From assembly GCF_013166595.1 (NCBI RefSeq), contig NZ_JABKKG010000003.1, positions 273,408-337,407 of the forward strand: 64,000 nt of DNA, written 5' to 3'. The number at the start of each line of letters is the position of its first letter. Position 1 is the stretch's first letter. The stretch comes from Palleniella intestinalis. GTDB taxonomy: Bacteria; Bacteroidota; Bacteroidia; Bacteroidales; Bacteroidaceae. A program made the translations under genes and the position numbers. The notes below the pieces were generated by a model, which worked only from the letters and a program-made list of their open reading frames with translations, was not told where the DNA came from and did not search any database. Positions 51,387-60,305 of the stretch are shown here, piece after piece.

Positions 51387-53999
51387 ATGAGACATTATTT
51401 ATATATATTGGCACTCTCTCTGCTTGCCGTCCTACCAATGAAAGCGTCTGAAAAAATCAGTATCAACAGTGGTTGGCAATTTCATTCCGAAGCACGGCCA
51501 AAGCCTGCATACGTGAATTTCCCTCACACATGGAATGCTGCCGATGCCATGGATGATGAGCCGGGCTACTTTCGCGGCATGGGACATTATGCCAAGGACA
51601 TAACCATTGCAGAGGAACAACTCAAGGGCAAGTGCGTATATGTTTATTTCGAGGGAGCCAATCAAGTGCTTACACTGAAGGTCAATGGGCATGAGGCTGG
51701 CATTCACCGTGGTGGATATACTCGGTTTTGCTTTGACATTACACGCTATCTGCATCCCGGAAAGAACCGTTTTGAGATAGCTCTTACCAATGCCCATGAT
51801 GAGAACATTCCGCCGCTTTCCGCTGACTTCACCTTCTTTGGTGGTGTCTATCGTGATGCTTATCTGCTGATAGAGAACCCTGTACACATCTCGCCGTTGG
51901 ATGCAGCTTCAGAGGGCATGTATGTCCGCACTCCCTCTGTCAGTGCCGAAAATGCAGATGTTGAGTTTGAACTGCTGCTCAACAATACTACTGCCGACCG
52001 CCGGAAGCTCACTGTCCAATACGATGTGTTTGCTCCGGACGGAACTCTTGTTACCACACTGCGCAAGCGTGCCACTCTTGCTCCTTCCGCTGTCAATGCC
52101 AAAGTGAAGGCTTCGCTTTCCATAGCCTCGCCTGTGCTTTGGGATACGGAAGCCCCTAATCTTTACAAGGTTGTGGCAACGGTGTTGGATTCAAAGGGAC
52201 AGGTCACTGACCGTCTTATGGATAATTTCGGTTTGCGCTGGTTCTCTTTTGATGCTGAGAAAGGTTTCTTTCTTAACGGCCGTCATGTGAAGCTCATTGG
52301 CACTAACCGCCACCAGAGTTATGCCGGTCGTGGCTGGGCGGTCACCGATGAATATCATCATCAGGATTTGCGGCTTATAAAGGATATGGGTGCGAATTTC
52401 CTGCGTGTCTCCCATTATCCGCAGGACCCTCATGTCCTCGCTCTGTGCGACCGGCTTGGCATAATCGCCTCGGTGGAGACTCCCGGCAACAACTGCATAA
52501 CTCCGTCAGAGGAATTCCTGCATAATTCATTGGTCATGCAGGAGGAGATGATAAAGCAGAGTTTCAATCATCCTTCTGTGATGATTTGGGCATACATGAA
52601 CGAAGTCTTGCTTAGCGGTGTTCCCGGTGACAGGGAGCAGTACCTGAAGACTCTCAATGGCTTTGCACACTCCATAGATTCGCTTTCCCATGCGCTTGAC
52701 CCTGACAGAAAGACGATGCTTCCTTGCCATGGTTCTGTCGAAGCATACGAAAAAGCCGGACTTATTACTGTTCCGGACTTGATTGGCTGGAATCTTTACA
52801 GTGGCTGGTATGGAGGGAAATTCTCTGATTTCGGACGCTTCCTTGACTCTTTCCATGAACGCTATCCGTCAGTGCCGATAATCGTTTCCGAATACGGGGC
52901 TGACAATGACCGTCGCATACATTCCACACAACCTGAGCGGTTTGACTTCAGTGTGGAGTATGCCGACTTGTACCATGAGTCCTATTTGCATGACATTCTT
53001 TCGCGTGATATTGTCTGTGGAGCAAACCTCTGGAATCTTAATGAGTTTTATGCCGAACCGCGAAAAGACGCAATACCGCATGTCAATCCCAAAGGAATTG
53101 TCACGCTTGACCGTCAGCCAAAGAACACATATTGGCTTTATAAGGCAAATTTCTATCATGGCGAACCGTTCATAGCATTCGCCAATGCTGAACAGACACG
53201 CATGATGGCGCAGCTGTCGGCAGAGGGAAATGTCAACCATCAGGTGAAAATCTTTACCAACCAATCGGAAGTTAAGCTCTTCCACAATGGTCGCCTTGTG
53301 GCAACTCTGCCTGTGAAAGAAGGCATGGCACAAACTAATGTCCCTCTCAGTCGGGGAAGAAACGTGCTGTTAGCACAGTCGGCTGTATCAGGTCAGACGG
53401 CAATACGGGAAATGTTCGTTGAAGGAATCCCTTACGAAATAGACCAATCCTTCACCGCACTCCATTGCCTCCTTGGCACAAATCGCACGTTCACTGATTT
53501 CAAAACACAGACAACATGGATGGCGGAGCAACCTTACCGCCCGCATTCATGGGGATATGTTGGCGGACAGGACTTCAAACAGTCACGACGCAACGGCAAT
53601 TCGCCGTCAGCAAGTGTCAACATCCTTCAGACCGACCTTGACCCACTTTATCAGACGCAGCGTGTTGGCATTCAGGAATTCAGGGCAGATGTGCCACGTG
53701 GCGAGTATGAGGTTACTCTTCGCTTTGCCGACCTTTCCCCACAGTCCGGCAAACTCATCTATGAACTGTCCTCAGGCGATAACCCTTCTGTTGACACATC
53801 CGCCGATGTCTTCGACATAGTAGTCAATGGGCGGACAGTGCTTCCTGCATTCTCTGCTGTTGACGAAGCACCACAGGGCACTGCCATCGACAAGAAGCTC
53901 TGTGTTACCGTCTGTGATGACAATGGTTTGTCCATCAGTTTTGTCCCACGCCAAAATAAGACATTCCTTAACGCCATCTCCATTGTCCGTATGAAATGA
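51387..53999 (+). CDS. GH2 glycosidase with C-terminal malectin-like domain (PUL2)
   Basis: An 870-residue secreted GH2 enzyme (beta-galactosidase, beta-glucuronidase or beta-mannosidase class). Signal peptide 1-20, then the sugar-binding domain (about 22-170; INSGWQFHSEARPKPAYVNF, YFEGANQVLTLKVNGHEAG), the immunoglobulin-like domain, and the catalytic barrel (about 290-600). GTNRHQSYAGRG, RVSHYPQDPHVLALCDRLGI, acid/base E406 in AYMNE and nucleophile E502 in VSEYGAD are visible. A linker and a malectin-like carbohydrate-binding domain (about 690-870; VGIQEFRADVPRGEYEVTLR) end the protein. It is the last enzyme gene of PUL2, 31 bp after the GH18-ThuA gene. Which beta-hexoside it cuts is not clear; the uronate context makes beta-glucuronidase or beta-galactosidase most plausible. 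Confidence 0.92.
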   Translation: MRHYLYILALSLLAVLPMKASEKISINSGWQFHSEARPKPAYVNFPHTWNAADAMDDEPGYFRGMGHYAKDITIAEEQLKGKCVYVYFEGANQVLTLKVNGHEAGIHRGGYTRFCFDITRYLHPGKNRFEIALTNAHDENIPPLSADFTFFGGVYRDAYLLIENPVHISPLDAASEGMYVRTPSVSAENADVEFELLLNNTTADRRKLTVQYDVFAPDGTLVTTLRKRATLAPSAVNAKVKASLSIASPVLWDTEAPNLYKVVATVLDSKGQVTDRLMDNFGLRWFSFDAEKGFFLNGRHVKLIGTNRHQSYAGRGWAVTDEYHHQDLRLIKDMGANFLRVSHYPQDPHVLALCDRLGIIASVETPGNNCITPSEEFLHNSLVMQEEMIKQSFNHPSVMIWAYMNEVLLSGVPGDREQYLKTLNGFAHSIDSLSHALDPDRKTMLPCHGSVEAYEKAGLITVPDLIGWNLYSGWYGGKFSDFGRFLDSFHERYPSVPIIVSEYGADNDRRIHSTQPERFDFSVEYADLYHESYLHDILSRDIVCGANLWNLNEFYAEPRKDAIPHVNPKGIVTLDRQPKNTYWLYKANFYHGEPFIAFANAEQTRMMAQLSAEGNVNHQVKIFTNQSEVKLFHNGRLVATLPVKEGMAQTNVPLSRGRNVLLAQSAVSGQTAIREMFVEGIPYEIDQSFTALHCLLGTNRTFTDFKTQTTWMAEQPYRPHSWGYVGGQDFKQSRRNGNSPSASVNILQTDLDPLYQTQRVGIQEFRADVPRGEYEVTLRFADLSPQSGKLIYELSSGDNPSVDTSADVFDIVVNGRTVLPAFSAVDEAPQGTAIDKKLCVTVCDDNGLSISFVPRQNKTFLNAISIVRMK

Positions 54000-54168
54000 T
54001 AAAGGCAAAATAATGAATTGTTTCTCCAGTAATTCAAAGAAACAAGAAGCTGCTTTGCCTTTGCAGGTATTCTTGACTAACTCTTTTGCCTCTTATAACT
54101 GTGGGAGCTATAAATAAAATATTTTGAGGGATATTTTGTTTAATGGATAAGTACTGAGAGGTATTATA

Positions 54169-54210
54169 AAAATTTGGCAGTGTCGTATGCTCACTACACT
54201 GCCAAATTTT
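54169..54210. terminator. Bidirectional terminator between PUL2 GH2 and M48 protease genes
   Basis: AAAATTTGGCAGTGT (54169-54183) pairs perfectly with ACACTGCCAAATTTT (54196-54210) across a 12-nt loop, with A and T tracts on either side, between convergent genes. Confidence 0.92.
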
Positions 54211-54244
54211 GTTTTCTTTATTTGATTGATTTCCTAAGAAATTC

Positions 54245-55051
54245 TTATTTCTTTGTGTTCTCAGGCTTTGCGATGCCTTCTGATGTGGCACGCTCTTCCA
54301 TACGCTTGATGCGCATGTCAAGGTCAGGGTGGGTAGAGAACAGCTGGTTGATTTTGCTGTCTTTCTTTGCTCCTGCTTCCTCCTGCATCTGCTTCAGACG
54401 GCGGAAAGAGTAAGCCATGGCCCAAGGATTCTTGCCGGCTTTCTTAAGGAACTCATATCCATAGTCATCGGCAGCCTTCTCCTGCTTCTGTGAATATGTG
54501 GAGTTGACGAGAGCCTCGCCGAGAGAGCCAAGCTGTGATTCTGTGAGGGCTGCCGCTGTTCCGTTGCTTGAGGAGATACCGTCCTTAAGTGCGGAGGTTA
54601 GCAATGCTGTGCGGAAACCTTTCTTTGAGTCACGGTGTGCCACGTGTCCGACTTCATGTCCGATAACTCCGAGAAGCTCTTCATCGGTCATGATGTCCAT
54701 GAGTGATGAGAACACGCGTACACTGCCGTCGGCACATGCGAAGGCGTTGACATCAATGACATAGTAGACCTTGAAGTTAAGAGGTATGCCGTCAGCATCC
54801 TTCAGGCCTTCGGTGAGTTTGTTGAGACGGATAGTGTAAGGGTCATTGGCGTCACACACCTTGTTGTGAGTGTCCATCCAGTCGATGTACTCCTTGACAT
54901 AAGCAGCCATCTGTGCGTCAGAGAGTGTGGCAGCCTGAGCAACTTTTGTTGCGCCGCCGATGGCTTTCTTAAGGTTGAATTGCGCCATTGCAGGCGTTGC
55001 AAGCGCTGTGCAGAATACCGCCATGGCGCATTTCATTACAAGTTTCTTCAT
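54245..55051 (-). CDS. M48 family metalloprotease
   Basis: A 268-residue periplasmic zinc protease with a signal peptide (1-23, TPAMA). The zinc motif HEVGHVAHRD gives two His ligands and the catalytic Glu, and EKAADDYGYEFL gives the third ligand. The C-terminal HPDLDMRIKRMEE is typical of the soluble M48 Bacteroidetes proteins related to the HtpX/BepA group. It has no transmembrane segment or TPR domain beyond the signal peptide. It probably helps outer-membrane protein quality control. It is transcribed alone; a minus-strand TATCTTTG box at 55092-55099 is its likely promoter. Confidence 0.94.
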   Translation of the reverse strand: MKKLVMKCAMAVFCTALATPAMAQFNLKKAIGGATKVAQAATLSDAQMAAYVKEYIDWMDTHNKVCDANDPYTIRLNKLTEGLKDADGIPLNFKVYYVIDVNAFACADGSVRVFSSLMDIMTDEELLGVIGHEVGHVAHRDSKKGFRTALLTSALKDGISSSNGTAAALTESQLGSLGEALVNSTYSQKQEKAADDYGYEFLKKAGKNPWAMAYSFRRLKQMQEEAGAKKDSKINQLFSTHPDLDMRIKRMEERATSEGIAKPENTKK

Positions 55052-55091
55052 TTTTATTCCTTAATTTTATTTAGGTTTATAAAGTATGGTG

Positions 55092-55099
55092 CAAAGATA
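55092..55099 (-). promoter_or_regulatory. -7 promoter box of the M48 protease gene
   Basis: TATCTTTG on the minus strand matches TAnnTTTG and lies 40 bp upstream of the ATG. A TTTG occurs 14 bp further upstream, shorter than the usual spacing. Confidence 0.55.
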
Positions 55100-55292
55100 A
55101 TGCAAACCGAGCGCAAATAGAGCTTGCTCTGAATTGCCGAGGTGCTACTTATCTTCTGCAAAGGTAATGTTTTTTCTTTGATTATGGCATCAAATCAGAG
55201 ATTTATTTTAATTTGTGTATAAAAATAGCGGTAATCATGGGGATGACATTAAATAAATGTATAGATTTTTCAGTTGATTATGGATTTTTTTG

Positions 55293-55300
55293 TACTTTTG
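55293..55300 (+). promoter_or_regulatory. -7 promoter box of the small membrane protein gene
   Basis: TACTTTTG matches TAnnTTTG, 26 bp before the ATG at 55327, giving a very short leader. The box also argues against the earlier in-frame Met at 55213. Confidence 0.55.
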
Positions 55301-55326
55301 TAAATGATTTGTATAAACTGCTTATT

Positions 55327-55866
55327 ATGAAGAAAAATCTTGTTTACGTATTCCGCTGTACGGTGATGTGCGTCGTTTTGTTCTTGGGCGTTTTGGGCTA
55401 CGTTTATTATGAGAAGACGCTTGTGGAGTGGTGGACACCGGTGGTTTTTGCCGTATTCGTGACTGTGGCTACACTGCCGTTGCTTGGTCGTCATTGGTCA
55501 TGGCTTGTGGGTGAGGATAAGACATTCGGTTTCTTGTGCCACATATTTGTTATTGGCTGTATGGCTTATTTCTTATTCTTAGGCGGAAACTGGTTTCTTG
55601 CCGATGAGAGCACTGTGCATCAGGAGGAAGTTACGGTTGAGGAGAAGAAGCATAATGAGCGCACCACAGGCCATAGGGTTGGGCGGCGTTATTACCGTTC
55701 CGGGCGCAAGTCGCACAGTTACTATCTGAAGGTGCGCCTTGCGGACGGAAGTCTGAAAGAAATGCCGGTGACACTGAAGCGCTACAACCGTGTGCGCACA
55801 GGAAGTACCATTACTATAAGCCTACAGGAGGGTGCTCTTGGATTCATGGTGATAAAGGGGAAATAG
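55327..55866 (+). CDS. Small membrane protein with three transmembrane segments
   Basis: A 179-residue protein I do not recognise. It has three hydrophobic helices (about 9-27 CTVMCVVLFLGVLGYVYY; 36-53 VVFAVFVTVATLPLLG; 67-83 CHIFVIGCMAYFLFLGG). A charged soluble tail follows, with a basic stretch (HRVGRRYYRSGRKSHSYY) and a beta-rich end (LKVRLADGSLKEMPVTLKRY, ITISLQEGALGFMVIKGK). The frame runs upstream to 55213, but the Met at 55327 lies just after the promoter box. It stands alone between two divergently placed neighbours, so context gives no functional clue. Confidence 0.75.
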   Translation: MKKNLVYVFRCTVMCVVLFLGVLGYVYYEKTLVEWWTPVVFAVFVTVATLPLLGRHWSWLVGEDKTFGFLCHIFVIGCMAYFLFLGGNWFLADESTVHQEEVTVEEKKHNERTTGHRVGRRYYRSGRKSHSYYLKVRLADGSLKEMPVTLKRYNRVRTGSTITISLQEGALGFMVIKGK

Positions 55867-55894
55867 AGGTTGTACAAAGCAAGTTTTGTGGTAA

Positions 55895-55950
55895 TATGCA
55901 CCTTGGACGGTGCATAAGTATGTGTTATATGCACTTTTCGTGGTGCATAT
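55895..55950. terminator. Two short hairpins after the small membrane protein gene
   Basis: ATGCACC and GGTGCAT (55896-55915) and ATATGCAC and GTGCATAT (55927-55950) form two neighbouring stems with shared sequence. The pair may end the upstream transcript; no T-tract follows either stem. Confidence 0.45.
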
Positions 55951-56166
55951 CTGTTGTTTTGTGGGCAACGATATGAATAATTAAGAGTTTCAGCAAGAAA
56001 AAATGATAAAAAATGCGTAATGGCTGTATGAAAATGCCAAATTTTTGTCCATCGGTCATAATATTGCCGTGATGATGCGCGAATTAGTTATTAGAGCAGG
56101 TTATGGCTCATTTCCAATGATCCTACATGTTGTAAGTTCTATGGGAATGTATCTTGTTGTAAATCA

Positions 56167-56267
56167 AAGGGTAACGGAGGGCGTGATAAAAGGTAACACT
56201 TCACCATGTAAAGTGTTACCTTTGACCATGTAAAGCGTTACCTTTTGTATGGTGAAACGTTACCTTT
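56167..56267. repeat. 22-bp-period array of 13-bp semi-palindromes (array E, 5 units)
   Basis: Units start at 56167, 56189, 56211, 56233 and 56255, exactly 22 bp apart: AAGGGTAACGGAG, AAAGGTAACACTT, AAGTGTTACCTTT, AAGCGTTACCTTT, AAACGTTACCTTT. Spacers are 9 bp (ggcgtgata, caccatgta, gaccatgta, tgtatggtg). Units 2 and 3 are a perfect 13-bp inverted repeat with a 9-nt loop, the same arrangement as in array B. It lies in the 695-bp gap before the GH43 gene. The rest of that gap holds the hairpins at 55895 and the promoter at 56386. Confidence 0.9.
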
Positions 56268-56385
56268 CGTAATCTATCAAGTTACTTGCGTTTTTGCGGT
56301 TGTGGTATAACTGTTTGGAGGTTCTGCAAAGTCTGTTTTACAAAAAAGATGAGAAGATGCTACAGTTATGGTAAAACGTAATTAT

Positions 56386-56419
56386 TTTGCGATTATTTCG
56401 GAAAAAATTATTACCTTTG
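56386..56419 (+). promoter_or_regulatory. Promoter of the GH43 gene
   Basis: TTTG at 56386-56389, 22 bp spacing, TACCTTTG at 56412-56419. This would leave a leader of about 170 nt before the chosen GH43 start, long enough for an RNA control element, although none was recognised. Confidence 0.6.
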
Positions 56420-56594
56420 CAAAATACGTTTACAATCATCTCTCAGGGAACTTTCGTATAAGGATGCCTCTTTTGATGATTGTCAATTATAGATAAGACC
56501 ATATTATAATAAAAAGACTATAACTATCTTTGATAAGCCTTGCTGTCTCAGGATTCTGTGAATGGCTATAAACTTGTCAATGAATAAATTACGC

Positions 56595-57665
56595 ATGAAG
56601 ATGAATATATCACATATACTTTTGGGGGCTGCAATGTTGATTGCTGCTCCCATGGCAAACGAGGGAAGCCATGCCACGGCACAAGACAAGAAGGACAGCC
56701 AACTTGTCATAGTGGAAAATCCTGCCGTTCATGACCCCGTAATGGCTTACGAGGGGGGCAAGTATTATCTCTTTTGTACAGGCCATGGAATCACGCAGAT
56801 GACTTCTACTGACCTCAAGCGCTGGACAATCAGCAAGGAGGGAGTGCTGAATGATAAGGATATTCCGGCTTGGACACACGATAGTGTGCCCAGATTTGAA
56901 AACCATATATGGGCACCTGATGTCATCAACTATCGTGGTAAATGGTATCTGGCTTATTCTTGCTCAACCTTTGGCAAGAACACTTCCGTCATCGGTTTGC
57001 TGAGCAACACTTCGCTTGCAGATAAGGGCGGTTGGAAAGATGAAGGATGCATAATCGCCTCAAAGGGCAAGCGTGACAATTGGAATGCGATTGACCCAAA
57101 CTTCATCATCGATAAGAAAGGCAATCCTTGGATGACATGGGGTTCTTTTTGGGACGGCATACAGATGGTACAGCTTGACAAGAAGACGCTGCATGTGAAG
57201 AAAGGTGCGAAGCCGCAGACTATTGCCCGCCGCCATGCTGTGGGAGGAATATCGGCAGAGCCTAATCCCACATCAAAGTATGCGGGTGTCAACGCTGTTG
57301 AGGCTCCTTTCATCATGAAGCATGGCGATTATTACTATCTTTTTGTGAGCTGGGACTATTGTTGCCGGGGCATCAAAAGCAACTATCGGGTAGTCGTGGG
57401 CAGGAGCAAGAATGTCTGCGGTCCTTATCTTGACAAGGAGGGGAAGGATATGCGTGAAGGTGGTGGCAATCTGATACTTGAAGGTGATAAGAAGGGATAT
57501 GAGGCGATGGGGCACTGTGCGGCATATCATCTGCCTGAACTTCCTGCCGACTTGTTCATCTGTCATGGCTACAGCGTGGAAAAAAACGGGATGCCAATCC
57601 TTGTGAAAAAACGCATCAACTGGACAGCCGATGGCTGGCTGACACTGACGCCATGGCAAGAATGA
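56595..57665 (+). CDS. GH43 family arabinanase-like glycoside hydrolase
   Basis: A secreted five-bladed propeller hydrolase, most similar in motifs to endo-1,5-alpha-L-arabinanases. In-frame Mets at 56562, 56580, 56595 and 56601 are all possible; I use 56595 because it starts a compact signal peptide (MKMNISHILLGAAMLIAAPM). The three GH43 acids are visible, numbered from this start: D47 in VHDPVMAYEGGKYYLFCTGH, D167 in NWNAIDPNFI, and E237 in VEAPFIMKHGDYYYLFVSWD. GSFWDGIQMVQLD and CAAYHLPE are also typical. The gene stands alone, ends at a very long terminator, and might work on arabinan side chains of pectin together with the PL11/PL9 pair elsewhere in the window; that link is inference. 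Confidence 0.88.
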   Translation: MKMNISHILLGAAMLIAAPMANEGSHATAQDKKDSQLVIVENPAVHDPVMAYEGGKYYLFCTGHGITQMTSTDLKRWTISKEGVLNDKDIPAWTHDSVPRFENHIWAPDVINYRGKWYLAYSCSTFGKNTSVIGLLSNTSLADKGGWKDEGCIIASKGKRDNWNAIDPNFIIDKKGNPWMTWGSFWDGIQMVQLDKKTLHVKKGAKPQTIARRHAVGGISAEPNPTSKYAGVNAVEAPFIMKHGDYYYLFVSWDYCCRGIKSNYRVVVGRSKNVCGPYLDKEGKDMREGGGNLILEGDKKGYEAMGHCAAYHLPELPADLFICHGYSVEKNGMPILVKKRINWTADGWLTLTPWQE

Positions 57666-57770
57666 TGTTGCTTTTTTATGTTGGCTAAATAAGAAACAAG
57701 TTGTTCCTTTTTGTTTAACTCCAATCGGTCATTAGGTTTGGGGTAAACTTTGGCACGGAGTCCTGATTAC

Positions 57771-57825
57771 AATCACCGGCACCGGGGAGGTGAGCGTTTC
57801 GCTCATCTTCCCGGTGCCGGTGATT
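57771..57825. terminator. Very stable bidirectional hairpin, 25-bp stem
   Basis: The left arm begins AATCACCGGCACCGGG (57771) and the right arm ends CCCGGTGCCGGTGATT (57825). All 25 positions pair (two as G-T) around a 5-nt GTTTC loop. It sits between the convergent GH43 and CocE-like genes, 106 bp after the GH43 stop. Confidence 0.92.
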
Positions 57826-57838
57826 TACTTGCAATGCA

Positions 57839-59761
57839 TCATTTCTTTACAGGCAAACAAACACTTGATGTGTTGAAGATTTTGATTTGTGAAGACTGGA
57901 AGTCGGAATCATCACAATGATAAATATCACAGAACTTCTGCGGATTGCGGTCAGCCAATGGGAACCATGATGACTGCACTTGAATCATCAGACGGTGACC
58001 TGGTTTGAAAGTGTGGCAAAGACTTGGAAGCCTATACTTTACCGTGGTTTTCTCTCTGGGGACGAAAGGCACAGGCTCGGCAAAACTCTCGCGATACTTT
58101 CCACGCATAATGTCTCCACGCACAAGCATCTGGTATCCGCTCATGGGATATTCATTACTACGCTGGGGAGGCAGGTTGTCATTTTGATTATATGCGAAAT
58201 CCTCAGGAAATACGTCTATAACTTTAACCACGAAATCGGCATCTGTAGTAGAAATGCTTACTTCAAGATTTACCTCAACTTCCCCTTCAAGGACAAGTTC
58301 CGAGGTGAGTGGCTCTGTCTGATAAACCAAAACATCTGGACGCTGAGAAGCAAAACGCTGGTCGTCGAGCATATATGTTGTTGTGCGTCTCTTGCTTGGT
58401 GTCATCTGATAGGGGACTGGTTTGTTCGGGTCAGAAATATACGTCTTGAAGTCTTGTACCAAAGGTTTCTCGGTAATAAGTTCACCATTGGCAGCAAGGT
58501 AATAAGGTGTAGTCTCTGCTTTATTGTTCCAGCCGTCAGGATAATGCTTCCACCGGCAAGTTCCGGTGTCATAGACCTTGGCTCCCGGGGCAGGTTTTTC
58601 TCCTTTACCCTCAAGATAATATGCAAAGAAAGGATATTCGATATTCTTATGATACCACTCTGAAGTCATATTGGAAGCAAAACGTACATTGCCGAAATAT
58701 TCGCGCGCACTATTAATCCAACCGCCATGTGCCCACGGTCCTTCCACAAGATAAAGTTCCGTTGCCGGTGACTGCTCGCGGATAGCCTCATAGGTGCGGA
58801 AGGCTCCATAGCAACACACCGCATCGAACAATCCTCCGACAACCATTACGGCTGGCTTTACGTCGTGGCAATGCAGAGAGACATTATGCGACTCCCAATA
58901 TTCGTCAAGATTAGGATGGTTCATCACCTCGTTCCAGCTTACAATGCTGTCACCGTAAGTGGCACTGAAATTCTTCACCGCACCCATGCGGAGATAATCC
59001 GTATAGACATCATTCTTCACCAATGTCTCCGTTGTTCTGATACTGCTACCGTCAAACCCTTTTTGGTGCGCCTGCTTGGTCATCGCCTTCTCAAACCAGA
59101 ACAGGAAATTGTACATATCCATAATGAAGAAAGCACCGTTGTGGTGGACATCGTCACCTCGGAACCAGTCAGTTACAGGAGCCTGGGGTGAAACGGCCTT
59201 GATGGCAGGGTGTCCGCTGAGGGCAGCCATGGTTGCATAAAACCCCGGATAGCTCATGCCATAAACGCCGATGTTGCCATTGTTATTGGTGTTCTTGACG
59301 AGCCATTCCGCTGTGTCGTAAGTGTCGCTGGCCTCGTCGGTGTCAATCTTTTTGCCTTTCTTTTTCTTCAAGGACTTGTTTTCAATGAACGGACGGATAT
59401 TCTCATATTCGCCGTCGCTCATGTTCTTGCCACGGACGTCCTGAAAGACGAGGATGTAGCCATTCTCGACATAGGTCTTTGCAGACTTCCATATATCTGC
59501 GAAATTCTCTTTGCCATAGGGACTTACGCTGTAGCAAGTGCGTTGCATAAGTATAGGATGCTTGACCGACTTGTCATTCGGTTCGTAAATAGCAGTAAAC
59601 AAATTAATGCCATCACGCATCTTAATCATGACTTCACGCTTAGTATAATTTGCCTTAACCCATTCTGCATTAATGTGCTCAGGTTGCTCTCCAAATTTTA
59701 CCTGACCACAGGTCGTTATGGCAAACAAACAAAAAAATAAAAAAAGAAATGACCTCTTCAT
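57839..59761 (-). CDS. CocE/NonD family hydrolase (X-Pro dipeptidyl-peptidase S15-like)
   Basis: A secreted alpha/beta-hydrolase of 640 residues from the Met at 59761 (the signal peptide begins here; the frame extends to 59788). It has the nucleophile motif GVYGMSYPG with S170, an Asp in GGLFDAVCCYG and a His in EGPWAHGGW that complete a plausible triad. The C-terminal jelly-roll domain (VDINLEVS-like region, FKPGHRLMIQVQSSWFPLAD) is that of the CocE/S15 class. A poly-lysine insert (LKKKKGKKID, about 131-140) is unusual. Relatives hydrolyse esters or release N-terminal X-Pro dipeptides; secretion suggests peptide scavenging, but sequence alone does not decide. Transcribed alone. Confidence 0.9.
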   Translation of the reverse strand: MKRSFLFLFFCLFAITTCGQVKFGEQPEHINAEWVKANYTKREVMIKMRDGINLFTAIYEPNDKSVKHPILMQRTCYSVSPYGKENFADIWKSAKTYVENGYILVFQDVRGKNMSDGEYENIRPFIENKSLKKKKGKKIDTDEASDTYDTAEWLVKNTNNNGNIGVYGMSYPGFYATMAALSGHPAIKAVSPQAPVTDWFRGDDVHHNGAFFIMDMYNFLFWFEKAMTKQAHQKGFDGSSIRTTETLVKNDVYTDYLRMGAVKNFSATYGDSIVSWNEVMNHPNLDEYWESHNVSLHCHDVKPAVMVVGGLFDAVCCYGAFRTYEAIREQSPATELYLVEGPWAHGGWINSAREYFGNVRFASNMTSEWYHKNIEYPFFAYYLEGKGEKPAPGAKVYDTGTCRWKHYPDGWNNKAETTPYYLAANGELITEKPLVQDFKTYISDPNKPVPYQMTPSKRRTTTYMLDDQRFASQRPDVLVYQTEPLTSELVLEGEVEVNLEVSISTTDADFVVKVIDVFPEDFAYNQNDNLPPQRSNEYPMSGYQMLVRGDIMRGKYRESFAEPVPFVPREKTTVKYRLPSLCHTFKPGHRLMIQVQSSWFPLADRNPQKFCDIYHCDDSDFQSSQIKIFNTSSVCLPVKK

Positions 59762-59924
59762 AGCATACAATTGTGAATAATCCAACATAATAAAACGGAT
59801 TGTGCTGCTTCAATGAGACAGCGATTTATTAGTTATGTTCGTTAAAAATGTCTCAAAGATAATTAGTTAAAACAACCTCATAGATTAACTGATTAGTTGT
59901 ATAACATTATAGCACAACTCATCT

Positions 59925-60305
59925 TTATTTAATCGCAAACGGCAAGAGGGCGGCAAGGATTCCGAGGATAATGCTCAGTGCTATGTAGAGAAAATATGTG
60001 CCGGCATATCCTTCGCGGAGCAGTATCAGACCTTCGTAGGAGAAGGTTGAGAATGTCGTGAAGCCGCCACATAGCCCGGTGGTGAGCAGCAGGCGCATCT
60101 CATTGCTTAGTCCCCATTGTTCGGAATATTTGTAGAAAAGGGAGATGAGGAAGCAACCTATGACATTGACAATGAGTGTCGGCCATGGCATCACTGTGCC
60201 TGCAAACCGCGGATGCAGGGCGATGTGCTGCCATAGGACCGATGCAATGAAGCGCAGGACAGAGCCTGTGCCGCCGCCAATGAAGACAAAAAGGAGTTCT
60301 TTCAT
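59925..60305 (-). CDS. crcB: Fluoride ion channel CrcB/FluC
   Basis: A 126-residue four-helix inner-membrane protein that works as an antiparallel dimer to export fluoride. The family motifs are present: GGGTGSVLRFIASV, TLIVNVIGCFLISL with the pore Asn, and LCGGFTTFSTFSYE with the conserved Phe residues and central sodium-site region. It follows uvrA by 52 bp on the same strand. No fluoride riboswitch is seen upstream, so it is probably expressed from the uvrA transcript. Confidence 0.95.
   Translation of the reverse strand: MKELLFVFIGGGTGSVLRFIASVLWQHIALHPRFAGTVMPWPTLIVNVIGCFLISLFYKYSEQWGLSNEMRLLLTTGLCGGFTTFSTFSYEGLILLREGYAGTYFLYIALSIILGILAALLPFAIK

Noticed and set aside
56045..56233. 62-codon open frame before the GH43 gene
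   Set aside because: It runs into the 22-bp repeat array and has no signal peptide, domain or promoter; the sequence is better explained by the repeats.
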